From: Pseudomonas sp. VD-NE ins
GTDB taxonomy: Bacteria; Pseudomonadota; Gammaproteobacteria; Pseudomonadales; Pseudomonadaceae
Assembly (NCBI RefSeq): GCF_031882575.1
Contig: NZ_CP134772.1
Span: 5,987,001 to 6,051,000, forward strand
Direction: 5' to 3'
Length of the DNA: 64,000 bases
Position 1 is the stretch's first letter; each line of letters opens with the position of its first letter. The notes under the pieces are model-generated. The model searched no databases and was not told the origin of the DNA. It saw only the letters and a list, made by a program, of their open reading frames with translations. Position numbers and translations under genes: made by a program. Of the stretch, positions 22,126-33,384 are shown piece after piece.

Positions 22126-24090
22126 ATGGCCGGGCTGATTCCCCAGAGCTTCATTGACGACCTGCTGAACCGCACCGACATCGTCGATGTGGTCAGTTCG
22201 CGCGTGCAATTGAAGAAGGCCGGCAAGAACTACACCGCCTGTTGCCCGTTTCACAAAGAGAAAACCCCGTCTTTCAGCGTCAGCCCCGACAAGCAGTTCT
22301 ATTACTGCTTCGGCTGCGGCGCCGGCGGCAACGCCCTCGGCTTTCTCATGGATCACGACAACCTGGATTTCCCCCAGGCCGTCGAGGATCTGGCGAAAGC
22401 CGCCGGCATGGAAATCCCCCGCGAAGAAAGCGGCCGCGAGCGCAAGCCACGGCAACCGACTGATTCGCCGCTATATCCATTGCTCACCGCTGCTGCCGAT
22501 TTTTACAAGCAGGCGCTCAAGAGCCATCCGGCCCGCAAGGCTGCCGTGGATTACCTCAAGGGCCGCGGCCTGACCGGCGAGATCGCCCGTGACTTCGGTC
22601 TAGGCTTCGCGCCGCCGGGCTGGGACAACCTGTTCAAACACTTGAGCAGCGACACACTTCAGCAAAAAGCCATGATCGACGCCGGCCTGCTGATCGAGAA
22701 CGCCGAAACCGGCAAACGCTATGACCGCTTCCGCGATCGCGTGATGTTTCCGATCCGCGATACCCGTGGCCGAATCATCGCTTTCGGCGGCCGCGTTCTC
22801 GGCGACGACAAACCGAAATACCTGAACTCACCGGAAACCCCGGTCTTCCATAAAGGCCAGGAACTCTACGGCCTCTATGAAGCGCGAAAGAACAACCGCA
22901 ACCTCGACGAAATCATCGTCGTCGAGGGATATATGGATGTCATCGCCCTCGCCCAGCAAGGCCTGAAGAATGCCGTCGCGACGCTCGGCACCGCGACCAG
23001 CGAAGAACATTTGAAGCGTCTGTTCCGCGTCGTACCGAACGTATTGTTCTGTTTCGACGGTGACCAGGCCGGCCGCAACGCTGCGTGGCGCGCCCTTGAA
23101 GCAACGCTTTCAAGCCTGCAGGACGGCCGTCGTGCGCGCTTCCTGTTTTTGCCCGAAGGCGAAGACCCGGACACTTTGGTTCGCGCCGAAGGCACTGACG
23201 CGTTCAAGGCCCGAATCAATCAGCACGCTCAGCCGCTGGCGGATTATTTCTTCCAGCAACTGACCGAAGAAGCCGATCCGCGCTCGCTCGAAGGTAAAGC
23301 CCATATGGCGACCCTCGCTGCGCCACTGATCGACAAAGTGCCGGGCGCCAACCTGCGCATCCTGATGCGTCAGCGCCTGACCGAAATCACCGGCCTGAGC
23401 AGCGAAACTGTCAGTCAGCTCGCACAAAGTGCACCGCAGGAAGCGCCGCCCGCCTACGATCCAGGCATCGATTACGACGCAATGCCGGACTACAGCGACT
23501 ACCATCAGCCGCAGGCACAGGACATGTATGTGCCGCAGCAGGAGTGGACGCCGAAGAAACCCGGCGCTGGCGGCAAGAAGTGGGACAAGAAGCCCTGGGA
23601 CAAAAACGGCAAGCGTGGCGGTGATCGCGATCAGCAACGCCCACGCACGCCGATTGGCGTCGAGTCGCCAACCCTGACCGCCCTGCGCACACTGCTCCAT
23701 CACCCGCAATTGGCCAAGCGCGTCGAGGATGCCGGACACATTGCGGACGAAAATCAGACCAACGCCCAGCTGCTTGTGGCGCTGCTCGAAGCCGTACAGA
23801 AGAATCCCAAGCTAAACTCATTTCAGTTGATCGCGCGATGGCACGGCACTGAACAGGGTCGTTTGCTCAAGGCATTGGCAGAAAAGGAGTGGCTGATTGA
23901 CGGAGATAACCTTGAACAACAGTTTTTCGACACCATTACTAGCTTGTCAGCCCGCCAACGCGAGCGAAATCTGGAACAGTTGCTCAGGAAAGCGCGTCAA
24001 AGCGAACTGAGTATCGAAGAGAAAAATCAACTGCGCGACCTACTAAGTCGCAATGTTTCCGCATCAAACCCGACCTCAACTGGCGCGTGA
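22126..24090 (+). CDS. dnaG: DNA primase
   Basis: This 654-residue protein has the CHC2 zinc-binding domain (CPFHKEKTPSFSVS, FYYCFGCG; about residues 40-65). The catalytic core and TOPRIM domain follow (IIVVEGYMDVIALAQ). A C-terminal helicase-binding domain comes after a disordered Pro/Gly/Lys/Asp-rich linker around residues 440-510. It lays RNA primers for replication and works with DnaB. It precedes rpoD by 67 bp. Confidence 0.97.
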   Translation: MAGLIPQSFIDDLLNRTDIVDVVSSRVQLKKAGKNYTACCPFHKEKTPSFSVSPDKQFYYCFGCGAGGNALGFLMDHDNLDFPQAVEDLAKAAGMEIPREESGRERKPRQPTDSPLYPLLTAAADFYKQALKSHPARKAAVDYLKGRGLTGEIARDFGLGFAPPGWDNLFKHLSSDTLQQKAMIDAGLLIENAETGKRYDRFRDRVMFPIRDTRGRIIAFGGRVLGDDKPKYLNSPETPVFHKGQELYGLYEARKNNRNLDEIIVVEGYMDVIALAQQGLKNAVATLGTATSEEHLKRLFRVVPNVLFCFDGDQAGRNAAWRALEATLSSLQDGRRARFLFLPEGEDPDTLVRAEGTDAFKARINQHAQPLADYFFQQLTEEADPRSLEGKAHMATLAAPLIDKVPGANLRILMRQRLTEITGLSSETVSQLAQSAPQEAPPAYDPGIDYDAMPDYSDYHQPQAQDMYVPQQEWTPKKPGAGGKKWDKKPWDKNGKRGGDRDQQRPRTPIGVESPTLTALRTLLHHPQLAKRVEDAGHIADENQTNAQLLVALLEAVQKNPKLNSFQLIARWHGTEQGRLLKALAEKEWLIDGDNLEQQFFDTITSLSARQRERNLEQLLRKARQSELSIEEKNQLRDLLSRNVSASNPTSTGA

Positions 24091-24157
24091 GGTCATAGCT
24101 CAGGTATAATCCTCGGCTTGTTTTTTGCCCGCCAAGACCTTCAGTGGATAGGGTGTT

Positions 24158-26002
<1,845 letters not shown>

Positions 26003-26010
26003 TACCAGAA

Positions 26011-26037
26011 CCCCCGGCCCAGGCCGGGGGTTTTGTT
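26011..26037 (+). terminator. Intrinsic terminator after rpoD
   Basis: A 9-bp GC stem (CCCCCGGCC/GGCCGGGGG) with a 2-nt loop is followed by TTTTGTTT. It starts 9 bp after the rpoD stop. Confidence 0.95.
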
Positions 26038-26128
26038 TATATGGCAGATTAAATCCTTCGCAACACCCCTCCCCCGCATACCCCGTCTACACTCGAAACA
26101 ATCATCCCCGAGCCATAACGAGAGCGTT

Positions 26129-29100
26129 ATGCCCAGATTGGCGTCCGTGCTTTTTTTGCTGTCACTGATGATCTGGACCGCAACGGCTGACGCGCTGACT
26201 CTGACCGATGAAGAACGTAGCTGGCTGGCGGCTCACCCGGACTTGCGCCTGGGTGTCGATGCATCGTGGCCGCCCTTTGAGTTTCGCGACGATCAGAGCC
26301 GCTACCAGGGCCTGGCTGCCGACTATATCGACGTGATTCGCCAACGCCTGGCGATCAAATTGACGCCCATCGAACCGGTGAGCTGGACGGTGGTGCTGGA
26401 ACAAGTGAAGTCGGGCAAGATCGACCTTCTACCCGGCATCATGTCCACCCCTGAACGCCAGACCTACCTGTCGTTCACCCGCCCTTATCTCGACTTCCCG
26501 ATCGTCATCCTCGCCCACATCGGCGGTGCGCAACCACGCAAGCTCGACGACCTGTACGGTTTGAAGATCGCCGTGGTGGAGAACTACGCGCCCCACGAAC
26601 TGCTGCGCACCCACCACCCCGATCTGAATCTGGTGGCCATGCCCAATGTCAGTTCGGCATTACAGGCGTTGGCGACCGACGAAGTGGACGCCGTGGTCGG
26701 CGACCTCGCATCGAGCGTCTGGAGCCTGCGCCAGCTCAAGCTCGACGGCCTCTACGTCAGCGGCGAAACCCCGTATCGCTACCAACTGGCAATGGCCGTG
26801 CCCCGCGACAACAAGGTCTTGGTGGGGATTCTCGACAAAGTGCTCGCGGACATGAGCCCTGATGAAATCAGCAGCATTCAGGAGCACTGGGTCGGTAACG
26901 TCCTTGATCATCGGACATTCTGGTCGGATCTGTTGATCTACGGTTTGCCGGGGCTGTTGCTGTTGGTGACGATTCTTGCCGTGGTGATCCGCATCAACCG
27001 CCGCCTGAGTTCGGAAATCGCCCGACGCATCGACCTCGAACAGGAACTGCGCAGCAGCGAATACCACTATCGCGGCCTGGTCGAAAGCCTGTCGGCCATC
27101 GCCTGGGAAGCGCGGATAAGCGACTTCACCTACAGCTATGTGTCGCCCCACGCCGAAGACCTCCTCGGCTACCCCCAATCCCATTGGCTGATCCCCGGCT
27201 TCTGGCACAACATCATTCACCCGGCAGATTTGACCCGTACGCAGAGTTACTGCAAGGAGGCCCTGCGCGAGGGGCGTGATCACATCGTCGACTATCGGGT
27301 GATCACCGCCGATGGTCGCTGCTTGTGGGTACGCGACATCGTCAGCCTGATCGAACATGGCCATGAGCCGGTGATGCGCGGCTTGATGATCGACATCAGC
27401 GAAATAAAACGCACTGAAGAGGCGTTGCGGCTCTCGGAGCAAAAGTTCGCGTCGGTGTTCCAGCAGTGCCCGGATATTCTGGTGATTGCACGGCTGTCCG
27501 ATGGCTGCCTGCTGGAGGTCAATGAAGCATTTGAAGAGCAGATCGGACTGAAAGCCGAAGAAGTACTTGGCCAAACGGCAACCGATCTGAATATCTGGGG
27601 GATTCCCGGCGTCGGCCCGGGACTGCTGCAGCGCCTCCAGGCGGGCAGCATTCGCAATCTGGAGATGCCGTTTCGCCGCAACAACGGCCAGCTGTTTACC
27701 GGCCTGATTTCCGCCGAGCCGTTTGACCTCGACACGACCCCTGCGCTTGTCGTCGTGGTGCGTGACATCACCCAGCTCAAGGAAACCCAACAGCAACTGC
27801 AAACCTCCGAAGAGAAGTTCGCCAAAGCCTTCCATGCCTCACCGGACGGTTTGTTGTTGTCGCGCCAGAGCGATGGCCTGCTACTGGAGGTCAACGAGGG
27901 TTTCAGCCGTATCACCGGCTTCAATAGCGCCATGTCGGTGGACCGCTCGGCGCTGGACCTGGGGATCTGGGTCAATCTCAACGAGCGCAAACAGATGCTC
28001 GATCTGTTGCATCGCGACGGCTTCGTCCGTGACTTCACCTGCCATATTCGTCGCAGTGACGGGCAGATTCGCCTCTGCGAAGTGTCCAGTCGGCCGCTGC
28101 CGATTGGCGAAGAAGACTGCATGCTGACCATCGCCCGCGACATCACCGAGCGCCACCTGATGCAGGAAAAACTGCAACAGGCCGCCACCGTGTTCGAAAG
28201 CACCGCCGAAGGCGTGCTGATTACCGACACCCAACAACACATCAGCGCGGTCAACCGCGCCTTCACCGAGATCACCGGCTACAGCGAAAGTGAAGCGCTC
28301 GGGCATACACCGCGCCTGCTCGCCTCCGGCCTGCACGACAGCGCTTTTTACGCGGCAATGTGGCACCAGTTGACCGATGAAGGTCACTGGCAAGGCGAGA
28401 TCTCCAACCGGCGCAAGAACGGCGAGTTGTACCCGAGCTGGCTGACCATCAGTGCCGTACGCAATCGCGACAAGTTCATCACCCACTTTGTTGCGGTGTT
28501 CGCCGACATCTCCAGCCTCAAGCATGCACAGGCGAAACTCGACTATCAGGCACACCACGACCCACTCACCGGCCTGCCAAACCGCACGCTGTTCGAAAAC
28601 CGCTTGCTGATGGCATTGAATAGTCAGCAGGAAAACGGCGGTCAGGGCGCCGTGCTGTTTCTCGACCTCGACCGTTTCAAACACATCAATGACAGCCTCG
28701 GCCACCCGGTTGGCGACCTGCTGCTCAAAGGCATCGCCGTGCGCCTGAAAGAGCAGTTGCGAGACATCGATACCGTGGCGCGTCTGGGCGGCGACGAATT
28801 CATCATTCTGCTACCCGGCCTGCAACAGGCCAGTGATGCCGACAACATTGCCACCAAACTGCTCAACTGCTTCGGTGCGCCGTTCCAGGCTGGCGAGCAT
28901 GAGTTCTTCATCAGCGCCAGCATCGGTACCAGCCTCTATCCACGCGATGGTTGCGACGTTGCCACACTGGTGAAAAACGCCGACGCGGCGATGTACCGTT
29001 CCAAAGCCAAGGGCCGCAACCGCGTCGAGAGCTACACCCGCGACCTCACTGCCCAGGCCAGCGAGCGCATAGCGCTGGAGCACGAACTGCGCCGGGCCAT

Positions 29101-29875
29101 CGAGCGCGATGAACTGTTTCTCTACTACCAGCCGAAAATCAGCCTCGACGACCATCGCCTGGTCGGTGCCGAAGCGCTGATCCGCTGGCGCCATCCGACT
29201 TTCGGCGACGTACCGCCAGAGCACTTCATTCCGCTGGCCGAAGAGAACGGCATGATCCTGCAGATCGGTGACTGGGTGCTTGAGACCGCGTGCCGGCAAA
29301 TGTTCGAATGGAATCAGGTTTACGACAGCCTCGGCCCACTCTCGGTAAACCTCGCCGGCGCGCAACTGCGTCAGCCGAATCTGCTCGGACGCATCGAACA
29401 GTTGCTCAACGACAACCGCCTGCAGCCGGATTTACTGCAACTGGAAATTACCGAGAATTTCATCATGAGTCAGGCCGAAGAGGCGCTGGCGGTGTTGCAC
29501 CAGCTCAAACACCTCGGTGTACAACTGGCGATCGATGACTTCGGCACCGGATATTCTTCGCTCAGTTACCTCAAACGACTGCCGCTGGACATCCTCAAAA
29601 TCGACCAGTCATTCGTTCGCGGACTGCCCGACGACCCACACGACGCGGCCATTGTCCGGGCCATCATCGCGCTGGGCCGGAGCATGCAATTCACCGTCAT
29701 CGCTGAAGGTGTGGAAACCCAGGCGCAACAACAATTTCTCGCCGCCGAAGGCTGCGAACAGATCCAGGGCTACATCGTCAGCCTGCCGCTGCCACCGGAA
29801 GAATTCGCAGCAACGTTTCTTCGTGTAACCGTATCGGATTATTCGGATAGCACAGCCGAGAAACCGTCGCTATAA
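26129..29875 (+). CDS. rmcA: RmcA-type c-di-GMP receptor: periplasmic SBP, PAS repeats, GGDEF, EAL
   Basis: I start at the ATG at 26129 (1248 residues), which places a signal peptide (ASVLFLLSLMIWTATADA) first. A family 3 solute-binding domain follows (about 30-255), then one membrane span (about 268-290) and about four PAS domains (about 310-800). GGDEF is at residues 887-891, with the inhibitory RxxD site (RDID) nine residues before it. The EAL domain starts at E1015 and keeps ENFIMSQ, DDFGTGYSS and AEGVET. Both catalytic domains therefore look active. Position after rpoD and architecture match P. aeruginosa RmcA (PA0575), a redox/phenazine-responsive regulator of c-di-GMP and biofilm structure. 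The ligand of the periplasmic domain cannot be told. Confidence 0.88.
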   Translation: MPRLASVLFLLSLMIWTATADALTLTDEERSWLAAHPDLRLGVDASWPPFEFRDDQSRYQGLAADYIDVIRQRLAIKLTPIEPVSWTVVLEQVKSGKIDLLPGIMSTPERQTYLSFTRPYLDFPIVILAHIGGAQPRKLDDLYGLKIAVVENYAPHELLRTHHPDLNLVAMPNVSSALQALATDEVDAVVGDLASSVWSLRQLKLDGLYVSGETPYRYQLAMAVPRDNKVLVGILDKVLADMSPDEISSIQEHWVGNVLDHRTFWSDLLIYGLPGLLLLVTILAVVIRINRRLSSEIARRIDLEQELRSSEYHYRGLVESLSAIAWEARISDFTYSYVSPHAEDLLGYPQSHWLIPGFWHNIIHPADLTRTQSYCKEALREGRDHIVDYRVITADGRCLWVRDIVSLIEHGHEPVMRGLMIDISEIKRTEEALRLSEQKFASVFQQCPDILVIARLSDGCLLEVNEAFEEQIGLKAEEVLGQTATDLNIWGIPGVGPGLLQRLQAGSIRNLEMPFRRNNGQLFTGLISAEPFDLDTTPALVVVVRDITQLKETQQQLQTSEEKFAKAFHASPDGLLLSRQSDGLLLEVNEGFSRITGFNSAMSVDRSALDLGIWVNLNERKQMLDLLHRDGFVRDFTCHIRRSDGQIRLCEVSSRPLPIGEEDCMLTIARDITERHLMQEKLQQAATVFESTAEGVLITDTQQHISAVNRAFTEITGYSESEALGHTPRLLASGLHDSAFYAAMWHQLTDEGHWQGEISNRRKNGELYPSWLTISAVRNRDKFITHFVAVFADISSLKHAQAKLDYQAHHDPLTGLPNRTLFENRLLMALNSQQENGGQGAVLFLDLDRFKHINDSLGHPVGDLLLKGIAVRLKEQLRDIDTVARLGGDEFIILLPGLQQASDADNIATKLLNCFGAPFQAGEHEFFISASIGTSLYPRDGCDVATLVKNADAAMYRSKAKGRNRVESYTRDLTAQASERIALEHELRRAIERDELFLYYQPKISLDDHRLVGAEALIRWRHPTFGDVPPEHFIPLAEENGMILQIGDWVLETACRQMFEWNQVYDSLGPLSVNLAGAQLRQPNLLGRIEQLLNDNRLQPDLLQLEITENFIMSQAEEALAVLHQLKHLGVQLAIDDFGTGYSSLSYLKRLPLDILKIDQSFVRGLPDDPHDAAIVRAIIALGRSMQFTVIAEGVETQAQQQFLAAEGCEQIQGYIVSLPLPPEEFAATFLRVTVSDYSDSTAEKPSL

Positions 29876-29890
29876 TCCGCGACCTACTGA

Positions 29891-29967
29891 GGGCCTATAG
29901 CTCAGTTGGTTAGAGCAGAGGACTCATAATCCTTTGGTCCACGGTTCAAGTCCGTGTGGGCCCACCA
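29891..29967 (+). tRNA. tRNA with CAU anticodon, probably tRNA-Ile2 (lysidine type)
   Basis: This 77-nt cloverleaf has acceptor GGGCCTA pairing with TGGGCCC, anticodon loop CTCATAA (CAU), T-arm CACGG-TTCAAGT-CCGTG and encoded CCA. The C4-G69 and C5-G68 pairs resemble those of Ile2 tRNAs recognised by TilS rather than elongator Met tRNA, so I favour Ile2 reading AUA. The tRNA begins 15 bp after the rmcA stop. Confidence 0.9.
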
Positions 29968-29974
29968 AACATAC

Positions 29975-30008
29975 AAAGGCTTATGCTTGATGGCATAGGC
30001 CTTTTTTG
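29975..30008 (+). terminator. Intrinsic terminator after the tRNA
   Basis: AAAGGCTTATGC pairs with GCATAGGCCTTT (12 bp with one G-T pair, 6-nt loop) and is followed by TTTTTGTTTTTG. Confidence 0.9.
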
Positions 30009-30024
30009 TTTTTGTGTCTCGTCA

Positions 30025-30062
30025 GCCACTCAGTCGACCCCATCCACCTGGATGTGAGTGGC
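30025..30062. repeat. Nested inverted repeat upstream of an unknown membrane-protein gene
   Basis: Outer arms GCCACTCA (30025-30032) and TGAGTGGC (30055-30062) enclose a second perfect repeat CATCCA-CC-TGGATG (30041-30054), with an 8-nt asymmetric bulge containing GTCGAC. It ends 42 bp before the next start codon. It may be an operator or an RNA hairpin. Confidence 0.5.
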
Positions 30063-30104
30063 GCCCGCGGACATACGTAAAATCAAATCGCAACGGAGCA
30101 CGCA

Positions 30105-30845
30105 ATGAGCGTAATGGAAAAGGAACTTCCAGAAATACACATCGACGACACCATCAAGGTTCTCGAACATTTGAGTACATGCAGGCCCCTGAAGGCATCT
30201 GCAAGGCGTAGCAGGCTCGAAGTGAATGCGGAGAAATTTGCCAATTGGTGTCTCGTTCTCGGCGGTGCCGGGATGGCCGTCGCTGCCTGCATGGCCTACT
30301 GGCATACGTCGCAGACTCCGCTGCCGGAAGGGGCCAAATATCTGGCTCTCTATCTTGTGCTCTTCTCGACAATATCTACTTTGCTGTCGCTGCTTACACC
30401 CATGGCGGCACTGATCTATGCGCTCTGCCGATGGGAGACCATCACCTTGAAAAGCATGATTGCCGATGTCAGACACGAGAATGCGTTAGTGGATTCACTT
30501 CAACCTCATCCGGAAGTGGCACTTCTAGATGCAAAGTATTGGCTCGAACTCAGAATCAATCGAGCAGAAGCGCGTGTCGCCCTGTTTTTTGGAGAAAAAG
30601 CTGCAGCCCTTGCTCTGCTGGGAACGGCTTACGTCTGCGCGGAAAAATTCGGCGGTTTCCCCTGGATCAGTAAGACCTTGTTGGCCGGACCTGTGAGCGG
30701 AAATTGGGGTGATAGCGCCTTATTGATGATCATTGCCTTGGTCCTCGGTCTTTCCATAGGAGCGGTATTGCTCAAACGTGTAAATCTTCGATACCGTTTC
30801 CAGATCGAACTTATCGATCAAGCTTTACGCAGAATGGCCAGATAA
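30105..30845 (+). CDS. Unrecognised protein with about four membrane segments
   Basis: I do not recognise this 246-residue protein. It starts at an ATG preceded by GGAG. Hydrophobic segments lie at about residues 46-65, 78-108, 160-177 and 205-225. A charged loop (MIADVRHENALVDSL) connects the second and third, and the C-terminal tail is basic. It looks less GC-biased than its neighbours and is isolated between the tRNA terminator and its own bidirectional terminator. That placement beside a tRNA suggests acquisition by transfer, but I see no integrase or repeated tRNA end. Confidence 0.75.
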   Translation: MSVMEKELPEIHIDDTIKVLEHLSTCRPLKASARRSRLEVNAEKFANWCLVLGGAGMAVAACMAYWHTSQTPLPEGAKYLALYLVLFSTISTLLSLLTPMAALIYALCRWETITLKSMIADVRHENALVDSLQPHPEVALLDAKYWLELRINRAEARVALFFGEKAAALALLGTAYVCAEKFGGFPWISKTLLAGPVSGNWGDSALLMIIALVLGLSIGAVLLKRVNLRYRFQIELIDQALRRMAR

Positions 30846-30862
30846 CGGTCAATCCAACGCAT

Positions 30863-30890
30863 AAAAATCCGCGTAATTACGCGGATTTTT
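30863..30890. terminator. Bidirectional intrinsic terminator
   Basis: A fully palindromic 28-bp element: AAAAATCCGCGT followed by AATT and ACGCGGATTTTT. A-runs and T-runs flank the stem on both strands. It closes the unknown membrane-protein gene, 18 bp past its stop. Confidence 0.92.
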
Positions 30891-30991
30891 CGTTTCCATT
30901 CTTCGCGTTCCATTGGCCAACCATTCGATTACCGCCCACAAGCGTCTCGTCGGTTGAGCCTGTAACATGCTCGCTCCAAGATCCGCGCCCT

Positions 30992-31465
30992 ATGGAGCCT
31001 TCCTTGCCTGACATCCGCCCGCCCGTGCTCGATGAAATCGACCGGCAGCTAATCGCCGCCCTGCAAATCAACGCTCGCGAAAGTGTGGCGATGCTCGCCC
31101 GGCAATTGGGCATCGCACGCACCACCGTGACGTCGCGACTGGCGCGGCTGGAAAAGGCTAGAGTGATCACCGGCTATGGCGTGCGCCTGGGTCAGCGCGT
31201 GGTCGATGGCGGGCTGCAAGCCTACGTCGGGATCAAGGTGCAACCGCGTTCCGGCAAGGACGTGGTGCGTCGGTTGAGTGCAATGGCGCAGGTGCAGCAG
31301 TTGTGTGCGGTGAGTGGCGAGTTTGACTATGTCGCCTGGTTGCGCACCGATTCGCCGGAGCAACTGGATCAGTTGCTGGATCAGATTGGTGGTGTGGATG
31401 GGGTGGAGAAGACGACCACATCGATCATTTTGAGTAGCAAGATTGATCGGGGGCAGCCGGTTTAA
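30992..31465 (+). CDS. Lrp/AsnC family transcriptional regulator
   Basis: This 157-residue protein has an N-terminal winged helix (LDEIDRQLIAALQINARESVAMLARQLG, then ARTTVTSRLARLEKARVITGY). A C-terminal RAM ligand-binding domain follows (YVGIKVQPRSGKDV...). Such proteins form octamers and sense amino acids. It lies upstream of davBA in the same direction, 224 bp away, so control of lysine catabolism is a reasonable inference but is not shown. Confidence 0.92.
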   Translation: MEPSLPDIRPPVLDEIDRQLIAALQINARESVAMLARQLGIARTTVTSRLARLEKARVITGYGVRLGQRVVDGGLQAYVGIKVQPRSGKDVVRRLSAMAQVQQLCAVSGEFDYVAWLRTDSPEQLDQLLDQIGGVDGVEKTTTSIILSSKIDRGQPV

Positions 31466-31504
31466 GATTTTGATCGGGCTTCTCGGGTGAATTTTCAGGG
31501 CCTC

Positions 31505-31526
31505 TTCGCGAGCAGGCTCGCTCCCA
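31505..31526. repeat. Solitary REP arm, class A
   Basis: A single copy containing TTCGCGAGCAGGCTCGCTCC, without its inverted partner, lies between the Lrp-type gene and davB. Confidence 0.8.
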
Positions 31527-31689
31527 AATTTTGGTCGGTGTGTAGTCGATTCTCGTCATATTGATCGCTAATTTTGCAAAACGACGACACTTTGCGTCTT
31601 ATTAACGTGCTCTACGCTCCCTAGAATGGCTGGCATCTTTTCCTATACTCAGACGCGCATCCCGCGTCGGGTCGCCAGCAAGGTCAGCC

Positions 31690-33372
31690 ATGAACAAGAA
31701 CAATCGCCATCCTGCAGACGGTAAGAAACCAGTCACCATTTTCGGCCCGGACTTTCCGTTCGCGTTTGACGACTGGATCGAACACCCGGCCGGTCTCGGC
31801 ACTATTCCTGAACATAATCACGGCGCCGAAGTGGCGATTGTCGGCGCGGGCATCGCCGGGCTGGTGGCCGCCTATGAGCTGATGAAACTCGGTTTGAAAC
31901 CGGTGGTTTATGAGGCGTCGAAGCTTGGCGGTCGTTTGCGCTCGCAAGCGTTCAACGGCACTGACGGCATCGTCGCTGAACTGGGCGGCATGCGTTTTCC
32001 GGTGTCCTCCACCGCGTTCTATCACTACGTCGACAAGCTCGGCCTGGAAACCAAACCGTTCCCGAACCCGCTGACGCCGGCCTCCGGCAGCACCGTGATC
32101 GACCTGGAAGGCAAAACCCATTACGCACAGAAACTGGCGGATCTTCCTGCACTGTTTCAGGAAGTGGCTGACGCCTGGGCGGATGCACTGGAAGCCGGCT
32201 CGCAGTTCGCCGATATCCAGCAAGCCATTCGCGACCGCGACGTGCCGCGCCTGAAAGAACTGTGGAATACCCTGGTGCCGCTGTGGGACGACCGCACTTT
32301 CTACGACTTTGTCGCCACCTCCGAAGCTTTCGCAAAGCTATCGTTCCATCACCGCGAAGTGTTCGGTCAGGTCGGTTTCGGCACCGGCGGCTGGGATTCG
32401 GACTTTCCCAACTCGATGTTGGAAATCTTCCGCGTGGTGATGACCAATTGCGACGATCACCAACACCTGGTGGTCGGCGGCGTCGAGCAAGTGCCGCAGG
32501 GCATCTGGCGGCATGTGCCGGAGCGCTGCGTGCACTGGCCCGAAGGCACCAGTCTGAAATCCCTGCACCGTGGAGCACCACGTTCCGGCGTGAAGAAAAT
32601 CGCCCACGCAGCGGATGGCCGTTTCGCCGTCACCGATAATAACGGTGACACCCGCGAATACGCCGCCGTACTGACAACTTGCCAGAGCTGGCTGCTGACC
32701 ACGCAGATCGAATGCGACGAAACCCTGTTTTCACAGAAGATGTGGATGGCCCTCGACCGCACCCGTTACATGCAGTCGTCGAAGACTTTCGTGATGGTCG
32801 ACCGGCCATTCTGGAAGGACAAGGACCCGGAAACCGGCCGCGACCTGATGAGCATGACCCTCACCGATCGCCTGACCCGTGGCACCTACCTGTTCGATAA
32901 CGGCGACGATAAGCCGGGCGTGATCTGCCTGTCGTACTCGTGGATGAGCGACGCCTTGAAGATGCTCCCGCATCCCGTGGAAAAACGCGTTGAACTGGCA
33001 TTGAACGCATTGAAAAAGATCTACCCGAAAGTCGACATCGCTGCGCGGATCATCGGCGATCCGATCACCGTGTCGTGGGAAGCCGACCCGCACTTCCTCG
33101 GTGCATTCAAGGGCGCCTTGCCCGGCCATTACCGCTACAACCAACGCATGTACGCGCACTTCATGCAGGACGAGATGCCAGCCGAGCAGCGCGGGATTTT
33201 CATCGCCGGCGATGACGTTTCGTGGACGCCGGCATGGGTTGAAGGCGCAGTGCAGACCTCGCTCAACGCGGTGTGGGGAATCATGAAGCATTTCGGCGGT
33301 TCGACACATAAAGCGAACCCGGGCCCGGGTGATGTGTTCAAAGACATCGGCCCTATCGCCCTGCCCGAGTAA
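31690..33372 (+). CDS. davB: L-lysine 2-monooxygenase (flavin amine oxidase family)
   Basis: This 560-residue flavoprotein has the dinucleotide-binding motif VAIVGAGIAGLVAAYELMK near residue 50 and the GG doublet segment ASKLGGRLRSQAF. Near the C-terminus is the FAD-contacting GIFIAGDDVSWTPAWVEGAVQTSLNA. The family includes tryptophan 2-monooxygenase. The partner 12 bp downstream is a nitrilase-type amidase, as in P. putida davBA, so the substrate is most likely L-lysine, converted to 5-aminovaleramide. An indole-acetamide route is the alternative, but the IaaH-type amidase is missing. Confidence 0.9.
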   Translation: MNKNNRHPADGKKPVTIFGPDFPFAFDDWIEHPAGLGTIPEHNHGAEVAIVGAGIAGLVAAYELMKLGLKPVVYEASKLGGRLRSQAFNGTDGIVAELGGMRFPVSSTAFYHYVDKLGLETKPFPNPLTPASGSTVIDLEGKTHYAQKLADLPALFQEVADAWADALEAGSQFADIQQAIRDRDVPRLKELWNTLVPLWDDRTFYDFVATSEAFAKLSFHHREVFGQVGFGTGGWDSDFPNSMLEIFRVVMTNCDDHQHLVVGGVEQVPQGIWRHVPERCVHWPEGTSLKSLHRGAPRSGVKKIAHAADGRFAVTDNNGDTREYAAVLTTCQSWLLTTQIECDETLFSQKMWMALDRTRYMQSSKTFVMVDRPFWKDKDPETGRDLMSMTLTDRLTRGTYLFDNGDDKPGVICLSYSWMSDALKMLPHPVEKRVELALNALKKIYPKVDIAARIIGDPITVSWEADPHFLGAFKGALPGHYRYNQRMYAHFMQDEMPAEQRGIFIAGDDVSWTPAWVEGAVQTSLNAVWGIMKHFGGSTHKANPGPGDVFKDIGPIALPE

Positions 33373-33384
33373 GAGGAATCCCTG

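Noticed and set aside
24082..24110. Sigma-70 promoter between dnaG and rpoD
   Set aside because: A perfect TATAAT is present but the -35 position reads GGCGCG-like sequence; recorded only as a remark under rpoD.
29968..30104. Possible attachment site duplicated from the tRNA 3' end
   Set aside because: I looked for a second copy of the GTCCGTGTGGGCCCACCA end downstream to 31 kb and saw none; no integrase is present.
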